Of a DNA stretch of 64,000 bases, positions 41,777-53,049 are shown piece by piece (positions within the stretch are counted from its first letter, which is position 1; every line of letters starts with the position of its first letter). Both the position numbers and the translations under genes were made by a program. The stretch covers positions 1 to 64,000 of the forward strand of contig CAJQUW010008708.1 of NCBI GenBank assembly GCA_907163375.1, given 5' to 3'. Source of the stretch: Prostheceraeus crozeri (Eukaryota; Platyhelminthes; Polycladida; Euryleptidae). The notes beneath the pieces are model-generated. The model was not told where the DNA came from. It saw nothing but the letters and a program-made list of their open reading frames with translations, and did not search any database.

Positions 41777-42738
41777 CACAAATAATATCACAAATGTTGG
41801 ATATTTTCATCGTCTTCGGCAAGGATTTGAATGCCAGACATCACAAATAGTCAAATGTTAACCAACTGCATGACACATGGACATAGATGAAGACCAAACA
41901 CAGTACACATGTTTACAAATGAATATCAGACATCACACTCATCAAACATGCAAACAAAAGAAGTCCAAGAAGTCTCATTCAAGATTATAACAGAATACCA
42001 AGCCCATCATACATAGACAAATGAATACCAAGCACATCTTTCGTGACCTGCTTGTATATCACTGATCATACACATCATCTTCACGATGCGTATTCTATCA
42101 CATGAGTTCAATCGGTCGTCTCTAGCGACTGACGTTTATCACAACTTCCCATCATTGGACAACGTGCTTGCAAATAATTGGCTTTGTTCGCGTTTTGGTC
42201 TACTGTATCATTTCTCAAAATTTTGAGATTAAATTTTTAGCAAAAACTTACCGCAACTATTGATAACAAAGCATTAATAGATAAAAGATAAGATAAGATA
42301 AAAGCTTAACCTGCATTTGACAATAAGTATGTAAAGTTCAGCAAATCGCCCAAAACGTATGAACGTATGACTGCTGCGACTCTTGTTATCAACTGTCATG
42401 ATAAAATTTTAAATAATGCATTGAAAACACAAACACAAATTAGAGAAACATGAGACTTGTATTGTTTGTGATAGTGCGTCTGATAAGATTAAGTCACTGA
42501 TCGTTTTTGGTGCATAAATTCACATGCAAGCATTGCAAAGAATTTTTCATTGGTCAAACCTCACGATCTTTTGATTTCAGTGCTTTGGCAGAACATTGTC
42601 TAAAATGAAGCTTAGATCGAAGCGATTTATCGATGACTTTGATTTTTTTGAACAATTCTCAACCACAGTTTTGTATTTAAACTGCCCAGATGAGCGACCG
42701 CACTAGTTGGTTTTTGAGACTTTGCCCATAAAGGAAGA
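41777..42738. other. No gene seen
   Basis: AT-rich, no supported frame. Holds a short (gataa)n-like run, agataagataagataaaa, at about 42284-42302. Confidence 0.45.
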
Positions 42739-42745
42739 TTGAATG

Positions 42746-42749
<4 letters not shown>

Positions 42750-42818
<69 letters not shown>

Positions 42819-42830
42819 ATATATATATAT
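42750..42830. repeat. (AT)n microsatellite
   Basis: About 80 bp of almost pure AT. It abuts the tail of the Penelope-like fragment, whose family often ends in such simple repeats. Confidence 0.9.
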
Positions 42831-42834
42831 GTGC

Positions 42835-43580
42835 TCAATAAATTCACTTAGAAGTGTAAAGGAAAAACACAAACTAAAGCCCAACCGGTTTCACCTTTAT
42901 CCAAGGCTTGTCACGGGCAAGTGAAATATATTTCATAAAATTCAAAAGCTTGTAAGCTATCAAAGAAATAGAGAGGCAAAATACATTGGATAACTGGTGT
43001 CATATATCAATACATGTAGACATATAGACATAGATAAATTTCAGGACATAGACAAATATTCTTCATGCAATTGCTGGGAGTATACAACTTCTTTATTTTC
43101 ATTAATTATCCTTATTGAATTTTGGTTTCAGAATCTCCATACACATTTTCTCTTTCGACTCCCGCATTATTTTGTTACCTCCACTTGGTAATTTCAAAAT
43201 AGGCATGACATAAAATGGGGGATCATTATCTTTTGAACAAGAGGAGATATGCTACAATACTTGATATTTATGATCTCTTACTTGTTGTCGATGGACTCTT
43301 ACACGTGATCTCAAGCTATCTCCTGTTTGCCCTACATAAAGTTCTTCACAACCACGACATCTCATAACATAAATCAGGTCTTTTGAATAGCAGTTCATAT
43401 TTGCTTTTACGTGAAAATGTTTGATTTCGTCCCCAAATTTAAAAGAAAACACTGCACCTTCGATGATGTAATGGCAGCATTTACATCTACCATAACCACA
43501 TTTTGTAGCACCCACTAATGTTTTCCTGTTATTTTTTCTCTTATGAAAAATATTTTGAATGTAAATGATTTTGATTACTT
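42835..43580 (-). mobile_element. Penelope-like element, GIY-YIG endonuclease end
   Basis: The minus-strand frame 43252-43638 contains 'GYGRCKCCHYI', 'KANMNCYSKDLIYVMRCRGC' and 'ELYVGQTGDSLRSRVRVHRQQV': the Cys-rich linker and the GIY-YIG block (here LIY...YVGQTG) with the catalytic Arg, as in Penelope-like retroelements. Further 3' residues are readable to about 43080 ('DPPFYVMPILKLPSGGNK'). The final part (42900-42835), complement of 'cacttgcccgtgacaagcc' type, resembles a Penelope tail. Stops interrupt the frame near 43250. It is a truncated copy. Confidence 0.75.
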
Positions 43581-43584
43581 TCAC

Positions 43585-43660
43585 ATGCAGTGGGTGAGGT
43601 ACTTGGATGACTGTTTTGTGATTTGGAGGAATTTCCATTTTTGCTTAGTCACTTTTTTGT
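43585..43660 (+). pseudogene. Short reverse-transcriptase scrap (RYLDD box), opposite strand
   Basis: The plus strand reads 'VRYLDDCFVIWRNFHF', matching motif C of Penelope-type reverse transcriptase (RYLDD.F..W). It abuts the minus-strand GIY-YIG fragment head to head, so two Penelope pieces in opposite orientation meet near 43580. Very short; a chance match cannot be excluded. Confidence 0.4.
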
Positions 43661-45099
43661 ATATATATATATATATATCTGCCAAAACCAAAATATTCGG
43701 ACATAGTGGAAAAAATATGCAAGAATATTCTCAAACGACTCACCTCTCATCAACAATTGCAGACCTACAGAATAGTCGTATTTAAGTTCCTCCCTTGTTA
43801 TATGAGCCCATTGAATTGGTTTGGCTAAATTCTTTCGCATCTTCAGAATCAATTTCTGTTTGTCATCGATTCATATCTGAAATGCACAATAAAATGTCTA
43901 ATTTGTACACTACCGGCATATGCAAAAAAAATAAAAATATATGAGGTGTAGCCTGTCTCGCAAGCATAATTTGCGAGCATTCACACAATGAAAAGGACTA
44001 TTTTTGCAGAAGTCATGCTCGCATTGCAGATTGCACTATAATTAAAAAATTTCAACCCCGTGTCGTCAGAACTTGGAACAACTTCGAATTTCTTAGAATG
44101 CGATGGAGTTAGCATTAACTTTTTTCAGACAATTTGCTCGCATCTCAAAATTCACATATAATTACATTCTCCAATCATAAATTTTCTCATCAACACCCCG
44201 AATTCCAAAAAATTACAGGAAATAAGAGAAAATATCACTAAAACATCACTAAAACATCAAAAGTTGATGCCAACATTACAGCCAACTTCACTGAGCATTT
44301 GAACTAATGTGCTCGCCATTTAGAGTGATGTAGCATTAACAAATGCCTCTTTTCTAAATTTGCTCGCACGTTTTACAGTTTCTCCTACCTTTCAAATACA
44401 TGGAACATGCATTTCCGGCTCGAAATCAACCGAGAATTAATGATGAAGTTAATGCAACCTTCACATGACATCAAAATCAAATTGCTTACCCGGACAAACG
44501 ACAGGATTGACAAATGGGTCAGTCCTGCATGTTTTGGAATACCTGATGGATCTACAACAAATCAGAATAACGATCTACTATGTAATTTGATAGATGTAGT
44601 TGATTTTGATGTCCCATGAAGTAAGTATCAACTTTTCAATAAATGTATGATGCTTTCGATACATAGGTCGTTATTCTGAGTAGTTATATAGCCCTAAGTT
44701 AATCTAAAACATGCGAGCAAATATCATCACTTACCCGTCCGATCGTTGCCGTGAAAGACCTTAAATGACCACTTCAAATGACCACAAGGAGGGTAAACTA
44801 GCCCTTGCTGCTGTATGTGGTGCTTCTACATAACGAAGCAATTTCTAAATCTGTTGAATTTAGCTGTATAGGCACATTTATTTGCTTCTCGACATTATCT
44901 GAAATTGCCTTGAAAAGGACGAAGTCCGAAATGATGGCTCCAAATAGACTATTAAGCTTATTCGCTACTTCGTGCCTTGTATTCCGGTACTATTTCGCAG
45001 TAAACCTGCATGTCTAAAATTATGTGTAAGTTCCAGCTGATTTGCCGTTTGGAATGCTCAAAGGGACATACTGAAATTTACAATATCCAACTGACGGAC
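43661..45099. other. No gene seen
   Basis: Starts with an AT microsatellite (about 43660-43678). The rest is AT-rich with repeated 'tgctcgca' words (about 43970-44370), perhaps an unrecognised repeat. Frames at 44407-44619 and 44805-45017 show no features. Confidence 0.45.
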
Positions 45100-45997
45100 A
45101 TATTTAACTGTCTTTAAACCAGCGATCTCAAGGTTTTAATCCCGGCACTAAAGCATCTTGGACTAGAAGTGAACAATTCAAAGAGCATCATTTTCACCTC
45201 GAATTCATGTCTACAGATGACCAATTCATCTGACCAAGATTCCCTTCTGACCTTTCTGCCAGGAATCAAACGAGTGAATAAAGACAATGTAAGCCTTTTG
45301 GGAGCGCCTTTATCATCATAGTCAATTTCAGATGTACTATCAAAGAAACATGATGAAGTTGGAGTACTGATGGGACGTATTGGTCTCTTAGATTCGCGTA
45401 CTGGCCTCTCCATGCTGAAGCATTGCTTCTCTGTGCCACAATTAACCTACTTGCTCAGAACTACTCCTCTCTACAAATGAACTGACCTTTTGCATGCCCT
45501 GGGTTCAACCATTATTACAACCAATTGCTTGAAGAAGACTAACAATGTTGATTTCGTAGGTCCCAGTTTGTCTCAAGCTTTTTTGTCAACGAAGCATGGT
45601 GGTTTGGGAATTCGACGTCCTAGTGATATTGCTCTTCCAGCCTTCCTGTCCTCCTTATTTTCTACAGACGATCTGGTGAAGTCTGTTTTACAAAATGTTA
45701 CGGACTTGCTTGTGTCTTTATTAAATGGAAGAAGCGAAGTTGGAATAGCAATTTCGTGGGCTTCAGTTTCCATCTTCCAAGGATTTTACTAGGCAAGAAA
45801 TATGGGACAATATTCGACAGGAGCATCATTTTGACATTCTGTTGGCCCACGCCAACCAATTTGATCGTGCGCGCCTACTTGTAGCCAAAAGATCAGAAAG
45901 TGGGTCCTTGTTGTCTGTTTATCATGTTTCATCGCTGGGTGTGCATTTGGAAAACAATGCTTTCCAGATCGTTATCGGACAAAGGGTTGGAGCAGTG
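45100..45997 (+). mobile_element. Reverse-transcriptase-type ORF fragment, upstream part
   Basis: Readable blocks: 'LKVLIPALKHLGLEVNNSKS' (45130), 'LMGRIGLLDSRTGLSMLKHC' and 'LTYLLRTTPL' (45365-45475), then the frame 45490-45792 with 'FVGPSLSQAFLSTKHGGLGIRRPSDIALPAFL'. I know this series from widespread invertebrate RT-bearing repeats (LL.C...P...YLLR; Q..L....GGLGIR....A..AFLAS); their exact clade I cannot state. Stops and frame changes are common. The frame runs into the hAT insertion at 46006 in the block 'GQRVGAVICA' and resumes after it. Confidence 0.6.
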
Positions 45998-46005
45998 ATT
46001 TGTGC

Positions 46006-47849
46006 CAGAGTTGGAAGTGGGTCAACGAAACTTGACCCATGACCCACGGCATATGTGACCCACGACCCACTTGACCCACCGACTTTTCACGAAAACATGA
46101 CCCATGACCCACCTGACCCACAGGGTACCCTGACCCACGACCCACTTGACCCACCTGACCCACATGCTGCAAGGGTGAATGATGTGAGTGCAATTTCCTT
46201 TTCTGGTTAATTTTCATTCAAGATTCTAGGCTCTCAAAATTGTTGTTAAGATTTTCTATGAAGATTCAAGTGTATCAGATCACTTGTCACATGATAAATA
46301 GACATGCGCCCACATCAAAATTATCTTATAATCAAAGTTCATGTAGGCCAACCACAAATGCCTACGGTTCTAAAAAATTAAACGACTCTGTTTCTTGTTT
46401 TAATTCTTGACTATCCTTTTTAGTGCTACCTATTTAACTCGTAGAGAGATGATTAGTTAAGCTGAGGGCCCTACAGACTAAATTTCAAATTTTACATTTC
46501 CTAATCAAATGAAGTTAAAAATTAAGATTGCAGTAGGCCTAAATCATTTATTCATGCATTCATTATGTTAGATACTACATGTGTGAAAATTATCCCAGAA
46601 AAATCGTCAAACTAATATTTTGTTGCTTCTGATGGCAATCGATTCAAATTTCATTTACTTCCGCTAATGTTAGATTTAAGTAGAATGTTGTATATTTGAT
46701 GTAAGAATGACATTCATTGAAAAGCAAATGGAGTAAGCATGCGCACCGCGTGAATAGAAAGTTGTACGATGACAAGATTATAATTCATGCATTAGCTTAC
46801 AATGTAGGCCTACATATAGATGAACTGATATATTTGAGTGGCGCTACATGTACGAGTAGGTTGTGATAACAATCACTATAGTGACATCATGTAAATATTT
46901 CTATTTTTATTGATACCAGATCAAATATCAAAACGAAACTTTTATTGATACGAAGTGTCAAGAAATATCTCCTCACAGAGCCCTGCCGTAATAAGTCTTT
47001 GTGAAAGGGATAAGTCTATATCAATGACCGTCGTATGAATTATCGTATTTCAGATTATCATGTATCGAATGAGCAATGAGATGCATGGAACATGTATGAT
47101 GCGAAAGTAGATTGAATGGCTAAATACTTTAGATATGAAGAATGTATATTATCAAGATATTTTGATCAATCAAATATTTCGAAAATATTTAGGATCTGAT
47201 CAATTTTTACCAGAGATTCGCCATTCTAATCTATACCAAAGGATATTTTCTACGAAAGACCAACAAAATCAAACGAAACAAACAAAACGAAGATCAGCTG
47301 GCATTGCAAGAAAATTTTCAAGATGAATAAAACCTCTGAATACCTGATTTCTTCAGTAGCTGTATCTCTGAAGTCAGGGTCACCCATCATTGGGCATCGT
47401 GAGACAAAGCGACAGAGAGTCGAGCATACACAGTTGTACTCAAACAACTTCTCTCCACAAACCAACATCTCTCAGTAGACAGCAGCAATTGTTTTCGAGC
47501 ATTTAATTTGTGTAAATTCCGCCTCCTTTCGAAACTGTATGAGGCGTGTGAAAGTCAATAGTGTTGCATATTTTGACTGTGTGCATCCACCAACCCCCTT
47601 CAGTGACACTGACTCAACCATTTCTCATGAATGATAAGAAAACGAATAAATGAAGTTTATACTGTATTTGAGATTGTCAAATCTATCATGGGTTAAACTG
47701 GTTGGAAGTGGGTCAACGAAGTCTGACCCACGACCCACCTGACCCATCAACTTTTCGGAAAAACATGACCCACGACCCACGTGACCCACGCGATTTTTTG
47801 ACCCATTTGACCCACCTGACCCATGACCCACGACCCACTTCCAACTCTG
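46006..47849. mobile_element. Non-autonomous hAT element, 1844 bp, perfect 8-bp duplication
   Basis: Both ends read CAGAGTTGGAAGTGGGTC inward, and atttgtgc flanks both sides (45998-46005 and 47850-47857). The CAG-type start with an 8-bp duplication defines hAT. Subterminal arrays of GTGGGTCA words occupy 46015-46165 and 47700-47845. The interior (46330-47690) holds no transposase; a 63-codon frame at 47135 is unconvincing. The left end is shared with 8281-8619. It interrupts the RT-type ORF, whose two halves meet in frame around the duplicated site. Confidence 0.9.
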
Positions 47850-48430
47850 ATTTGTGCACCTCACCAATGCCGATGTGTCGGCATGGTAGACAAGCCGGCC
47901 CTTCATCCTTTGTCTTGCCGTTTCAGTTCTGGAACAGCTCAGTGCCATTCCGAAGTGAATGACGTAATCAGACGATCTTTGCAGGCCGCAGGAATGCCAT
48001 CAATCCTCGAGCCGATAGGCCTCAGTCGCGATGATGGCAAGCGACAAGACGGGTTGTGAACTTTCCCTCTTCGACATGGAAAGCCGCTAGTGTGGGACTT
48101 AACATGTGTTGACACTTTCGCACACTCGCACCTGATCGACTCAGCCATTGAAGCCGGATTTTCTGCCTCTACTGCCGAAAATGCAAACCATAAAAAATAT
48201 TCGACCATCATCAATGGGCCTTTCATTTTCGAACCAGTAGCGGTTGAAACTACCGGTGTATATGGGAAGACCACAAGCCACTTTATGAAAGAGCTCGGAC
48301 ACCGCTTTTCTGAAGCAACGGACGACACCCGCGAAACGTTATGACTCCCAAAGGATAGTGATAGCCGTCTTGCGTGGCAACGCCCTCAGCATCCGCTTGC
48401 CTGGCAAAGCACTTTCTTGAATAACTTTTC
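47850..48430 (+). mobile_element. Reverse-transcriptase-type ORF fragment, downstream part
   Basis: Resumes after the hAT element: 'ICAPHQCRCVGMVDKPALHP' (C-x-x-x-C with following Cys/His), 'LNDVIRR'-like 'VNDVIRRSLQAAGMPSILEPIGLSRDDGKRQDG', 'VWDLTCVDTFAHSHL', 'FEPVAVETTGVYG' and later 'VIAVLRGNALSI'. This is the conserved C-terminal region of the same RT-bearing repeat (D-x-T-C-x-D-T; PVAVET.G). One stop near 48058 and a frame change near 48340 mark decay. It ends about 48430. Confidence 0.6.
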
Positions 48431-49084
48431 CGACCGCTCTCTTTTTTAATAATGACCCACCATGAAACCTAACTTGTCTTCTAACCCATCTTGTTCAGCA
48501 ACTATGTTCTAAGCGAGCCAACATAATTTTGTAACATACTTGTTTGGCACTTTTTCACTAAATAACAAAACCTTTTTCCTTTTTAAAGTAAACTCTAAGT
48601 ATAAAATGAGCGAACAATGACTGAATAATCAGTAATTCTCAGCAACCCGTTTGTCTGCATCCATCTTTCAGCTTTATCCGACGCGGTCCGATCGCTTCGG
48701 GAGAATTGACGTGTTTATACGCACGGCCAAAACAGCAGAGATTGACGCAATGGAAAATGCAATTAAGGCTCCTTTCCTAGAAATAATATATTTTGCACTT
48801 TGGTAGACGAAGAGAGTAGAAGACAACGTCGATCTCAGAAGATTTCTGAGTCCGACTCCTAGTCCGAGTGCGATTAAAATGCATTCCGTCCTGTTATTAT
48901 TCCGCGAGGTCGCTTGCAACCCTAAAGGATAATTTCTAGCCATAAGAAAGTAAACGACTACACCTCCGGGTTGCAAAATCTACTCGATGAATAACTTTCA
49001 AACTTATAAAAGCAGTTTTTATCAATAATCTTAATATTTAATCTTTGATATACTTTTCTCTTTTATGTTGTAGCATTCTTCTGA
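48431..49084. other. No gene seen
   Basis: AT-rich sequence without supported frames or RNA genes. A minus-strand 100-codon frame at 48674-48976 has no recognisable motif. Confidence 0.4.
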
Positions 49085-49760
49085 TCTGATAATGAGCTTG
49101 GAAAGACAAAAGTGATGTTGATAAGCATCGAGCGGAACGACTTGGCTGTGGGTGCGATAGAAGGGGAACTGAAGCAGGTAGATAAACTTGTGTACCTTGG
49201 TGGAATGGCATCTGAAGATGGTCGGGGCGATGCACAAGTAAGAAGGATACAAGCCGGAGCTGGGGCATGCAGGAAAGTGGCAGGAGTTCTGGCGGACACA
49301 AAAATTGGCAAGAGGATGCGAGGAAAGGTTTTGGAAATATGTGTCTTACCAGGATTGATATGCGGATTATAAACGATGGCACTAACTGAGTAGCAGCGAG
49401 AGATGTTGCAAGTGTGTGAATATGACTGCATAAGGCGCATCTGTGGCGTAAAGTTGGTGAAAAAACTAAGAATGGCGGAGCTGAAGGAGGAATTACGATT
49501 GCAGAAAACGGTTGCACATATAGTGGTGGAAAAAAGACTGAGGTGGGCAGGGCAGACGAAAGGGTAGTGAAACAAGTGGAAGAGATGGATGACACAATGA
49601 CATGAAGAAGAGGACGGTCAAGGATTCACTGGAAGGACTGCATCAAGAAATATCTGGAAAGCACAGACGAAGACGGGAGAACTTGAAAGGAGAAGGCTAA
49701 GGACAGACTGAAATGGCACCAATTTGTCGAGGGCGCGTCTAAGGGTGTGATGCAGAAGTG
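49085..49760 (+). mobile_element. RTE-like LINE C-terminal fragment
   Basis: Blocks in order: 'KLVYLGGMASEDGRGDAQVRRIQAGAGAC', 'GKRMRGKVLEICVLPGLICG', 'LQVCEYDCIRRICGVKL', 'LRLQKTVAHIVVEKRLRWAG', then eroded 'GRSRIHWKDCI'-like sequence to 49760. This is the region behind the YADD box of RTE/BovB-like LINEs. A stop lies at 49370 and another at about 49390. It is 5' truncated. Head and tail borders are not clear. Confidence 0.7.
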
Positions 49761-50000
49761 ACTATACTGACTTCGCTTATGTAGGCCTACTGCATATGAA
49801 TATCATATGCATGTTGCTATTTTCATGTGTATTTATTTTTACAACCCCTCTTCAGGGTAAGTGGGGTTGTAAAAATAAATGAAAATAAATATAATATTCC
49901 ATCATTAGCCTTTATTCTATCACTTGCACATATTTCAAAGTTTTATTTATGCTTGCTAGTCACACAGTCCTATTCTGCAACAGAAAGGCTAAGCTTAAGT

Positions 50001-50846
50001 CATAGAGTAAGTATATTAGGTAGAGTGGTAACTCCGCATTTATTAAATCCCCAATGTGTATACACTTTCGATTTTATTAAATGAACTCGAGGGGGATGCA
50101 GGTGGTATTGTCACCAAATGCTAGATATGCAAATTTTTTGCAGTTTTGCAGAAATTACTACGGAATTGAGTGATCATGACAGTAATGCATAAGGAAATGA
50201 TATTATTTTACAGATCGTTCGTGTCATAACAGCCTTGGATAGTTAATGTTTGTTAAATTAGCAACTCGATGACCTGTTATTGCTTTCATGATGAGACTCA
50301 GGAGAATCTTCTTAAGCGTGATCATATCATACCCAACCTGCCACTGGTAGAGCAAAATAACAAAATCAAGGACAACGATTTCAATCAACTTTGAAATATG
50401 CAGATGGGTCCACATCACTATTCAGATTCCAGAAAAGAAACATGAATTTAGTGAATCATAAGATCATGCCGGTGAAAATCGAAATAATACTGGAAATTTT
50501 AGCCAATAAAGCAAAATAAGATCTCGAATTTTTCATGAGGACTTCCATTATAATGCTGCCCATGAAATACCCTTGGAAATCAGCTTAATTTCCGCTAAGT
50601 TACGATGATTATTAACAAGTATTCATCACTTTTGATATCCAACTTGTTTTATACTACTTACAAGGGTGTGTCATCTCGGTAGTATTTAAATTGGCAAAAT
50701 TTTGACTTTTTTCAAAAGTGCTCAAATAATTTTTGGACCACGGGAACGAAATCTCCGCAAAAAACTGAATCTTTTCGTATAATAATTTTCACTGTATACA
50801 GATGCTTTTTTGAGTCGACACTCTACCTATATATCCCTACTCTATG
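50001..50846 (+). mobile_element. Non-autonomous inverted-repeat transposon, copy B (846 bp)
   Basis: Same family and orientation as 38666-39467. Ends are CATAGAGTAAG... and ...CCTACTCTATG. Flanks are gcttaagt on the left (49993-50000) and ccttaagt on the right (50847-50854): an 8-bp duplication with one change, or 7 bp perfect. No coding capacity. Confidence 0.8.
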
Positions 50847-50854
50847 CCTTAAGT

Positions 50855-51289
50855 ATGTCTACATAGGAATTCAGTAGGTACTGCGACATTTAAAATTCAA
50901 ATAGATGGTAGAAGATTATACATGTATTCAGAGAAATTAGAAAGCATCAAGTCGGACGCCGGCGCGACAAAAAACGGAACACCTCCGCCCGCTTTCGCCG
51001 CTTCAGCCCTGAACTAAAAGAACACGAAGTCATTCGAATTTACACTTTTGTTAAAATTCCGGTTAATCGACGAAGAATATATTTATTAATTAATAGATTC
51101 TTCGTCGATTAACCGGAAATTTTACATAACATTTACGACGCAACAAAACTGCAACGAATTTACACTTAAATTAGAAAAATGTAAAAACACGTCACGTCGC
51201 AACGTATAGTACCTAATGGATTAATGCTGGCGTCAAAGAGTAAGTATATAGAGGGTAGAGTGTCACAATAAAATCAAATTCAAGCTGAC
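50855..51289. other. No gene; holds a long palindrome
   Basis: Noncoding. The palindrome at 51053-51123 is listed separately. A terminus-like word, caaagagtaagtatata, at about 51234-51250 resembles the ends of the 0.8-kb transposon family and may be a remnant. Confidence 0.4.
51053..51123. repeat. Palindrome with 26-bp arms
   Basis: The arm around ttccggttaatcgacgaaga is followed after an 18-bp AT spacer by its complement, with one inserted base. Both sides carry cgaatttacactt (about 51034 and 51154), so it may be the core of a small foldback transposon. Confidence 0.75.
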
Positions 51290-51715
51290 TGAGACACTTG
51301 TGTGGCCAGTGGCAACGGTTGTGAGTCCTGGAAAATGGAAGAATGTGACATCGCACGAGCGAGTGCCTTTAAAATAGACTTGTACAGGCGAGCACTGCGG
51401 ATTAGCTGGACAGCGACTTTGTCCTGAGAGAGCTTGGTACACACAGGAGAACTGTGGCGACCATCAAGAAGAGAAAACTCCAATGCTTCGGCCATGTAAT
51501 CGGGGTTCAAAACATGTGTATTCATGTCATGGAGGGTAGAATCGACGGGAAATGATCCAGGGGAAGGCCACGGAGAAGATGTAGCGACGACATCGCGGAT
51601 TGGACAGGACGGACGCTTGCGCAGTGTTCGACCTTGGGCGCGACCGAACAGGAGGAGACTGGTGCACAGATCGTGGTCCCCGACCTTCAGCCCACTTCAG
51701 CCATGAGGTAGGGAA
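51290..51715 (+). mobile_element. RTE-like LINE 3' end fragment
   Basis: The plus strand reads 'TIKKRKLQCFGHVIGVQNMC', 'HVMEGRIDGK', 'SRGRPRRRCSDDIADWTGRTLAQC': the final segment of RTE-type ORFs (KRKL.+FGHV.R......EG.I.GKR.RGRPR..W.DDI..W.G). Stops interrupt it near 51350 and 51550. It ends just before a tagagtgtcgactcaaaaaag word, which belongs to the 0.8-kb transposon family. Confidence 0.7.
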
Positions 51716-52454
51716 CACGGAAGGCAAAGCAATGTAGAGTGTCGACTCAAAAAAGATGTCAGCACGCAGTTTACTGGCGACTTGGAACCTCAGACTTCAA
51801 TAAGCATGAAACTTTTAGGATATCAAAAAGGGTGAAAATATAATTACAATTTGCAAGTATCTTAATTAAACGTAGATTAAGCTGATTATGAAGGAAATTT
51901 CATGAACCGCATTATAGCCTAATGCAAATCTTCATGCAAAAGTTAGTATCTCATTCTGCTTCTTTGCTCAAATTTCAAGTTTGCTAACTTAGTAGATCTA
52001 ATTCATACAGCTCTGTTTCAACCGGGCGAAATGGAACTGCTATGTTAAGAATCTTGTCCATGAATGAACAATGCCTTTCCATTAATAAGGTTGTCATGAC
52101 ATGGAGGATTTGTAGAGTGCTACTCTTTCTTCTGCATTGTTATCATGATCAATCAATTCCGTGGAAAAAATTCTTCAAAACTGTGACAACTTGCCTATTT
52201 CACATTTGGCACTGTGTCTCAGATCGGATTCATTTAATCAAATCGAAACTGCATGCACATTGGGGATTTAATTAATGCTGAGTTGCTACTCCACCTAGTA
52301 TAGCTATTCTATATGGCTGGTGTGATATGAGCATGTTGACAATGCTGGTGTGATATAAGCATAATGACAACTCTATATACCAATAAGACACTTGTGAAAG
52401 TTGCGAAGATATTAAAAAAGCCAATATTCATTAGTTTGCACAAGAGTAATGGGA
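51716..52454. other. No gene seen
   Basis: Transition to the AT-rich second Polinton-like element. No supported frame; 52042-52275 (77 codons) has no motif. Short direct repeat gctggtgtgatatgagcat/gctggtgtgatataagcat at about 52316 and 52343. Confidence 0.4.
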
Positions 52455-53010
52455 AGAAGAACGTTCCAGGACAACGAAAAATTCAGATAAATTGGTATTT
52501 TCAAAAACGACTTAATTCATGAATTTTAACCATTTTTCAGGTTTTTAAGACCTAAATTCATAAATTTAGTCCATTTAAAAAGTACCATTTTTTGAAAAAT
52601 TGGTATTTTTAAAAACGACTAAATTCATGAATTTTAACCATTTTTCAGGTTTGTAATACCTAAATTCATAAATTTAGGCGTTTTTAAAAATAACCCATTT
52701 TTCAGATTTTTCAAAATCTCAAATTTAAGAATTACAATTTTTACCTTGAAAATCATGACCGTTCCAAGACACCGAAAAATCATAAAAGTTGAGAATCTCT
52801 AATTTGAGATTATGATTATTTTCTCCTCAAAATCATGACCGTTCCAGGACACAAAAAAATCATAAAAGTTAAGAATCTCAAATTTGTGATTATGATTTTT
52901 TTCTCCTCAAAATCATGACCGTTCCAGGACACAACATCAAAAAAAAATGATATTTTGAAAAACGTCTAAATTCATGAATTTTATCAATTTTTCAGGTTTC
53001 TAAAATATGA
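52455..53010. repeat. AT-rich tandem repeats at the left edge of the second element
   Basis: Two copies of a ~108-bp unit (aaattggtattttt...gaattttaaccatttttcagg) from about 52484 and 52598 precede three copies of a ~65-bp unit with catgaccgttccaggacac (about 52757, 52843, 52915). A related gaacgttccaggacaac word starts the array at 52460. This looks like the terminal or subterminal repeat of the element, but its partner lies beyond the window. Confidence 0.65.
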
Positions 53011-53049
53011 GTTATCTAAAATTATGTGTCTAAAAATATTTCTTTAAAA

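Noticed and set aside
42739-42924. YIYI-repeat frame
   Set aside because: Translation of an (AT)n microsatellite.
44407-45017. Frames of 70 codons as small genes
   Set aside because: No motif, no promoter, expected by chance in this length of sequence.
48674-48976. Minus-strand 100-codon frame
   Set aside because: No recognisable feature; composition like noncoding background.
49038-49595. Two overlapping minus-strand frames of 170-185 codons
   Set aside because: They are antisense to the LINE C-terminal region at 49085-49760 and have Ser/Phe/Leu-rich shadow composition.
51234-51758. A third copy of the 0.8-kb transposon
   Set aside because: Only terminus-like words at both edges in mixed orientation; the interior is a LINE fragment.
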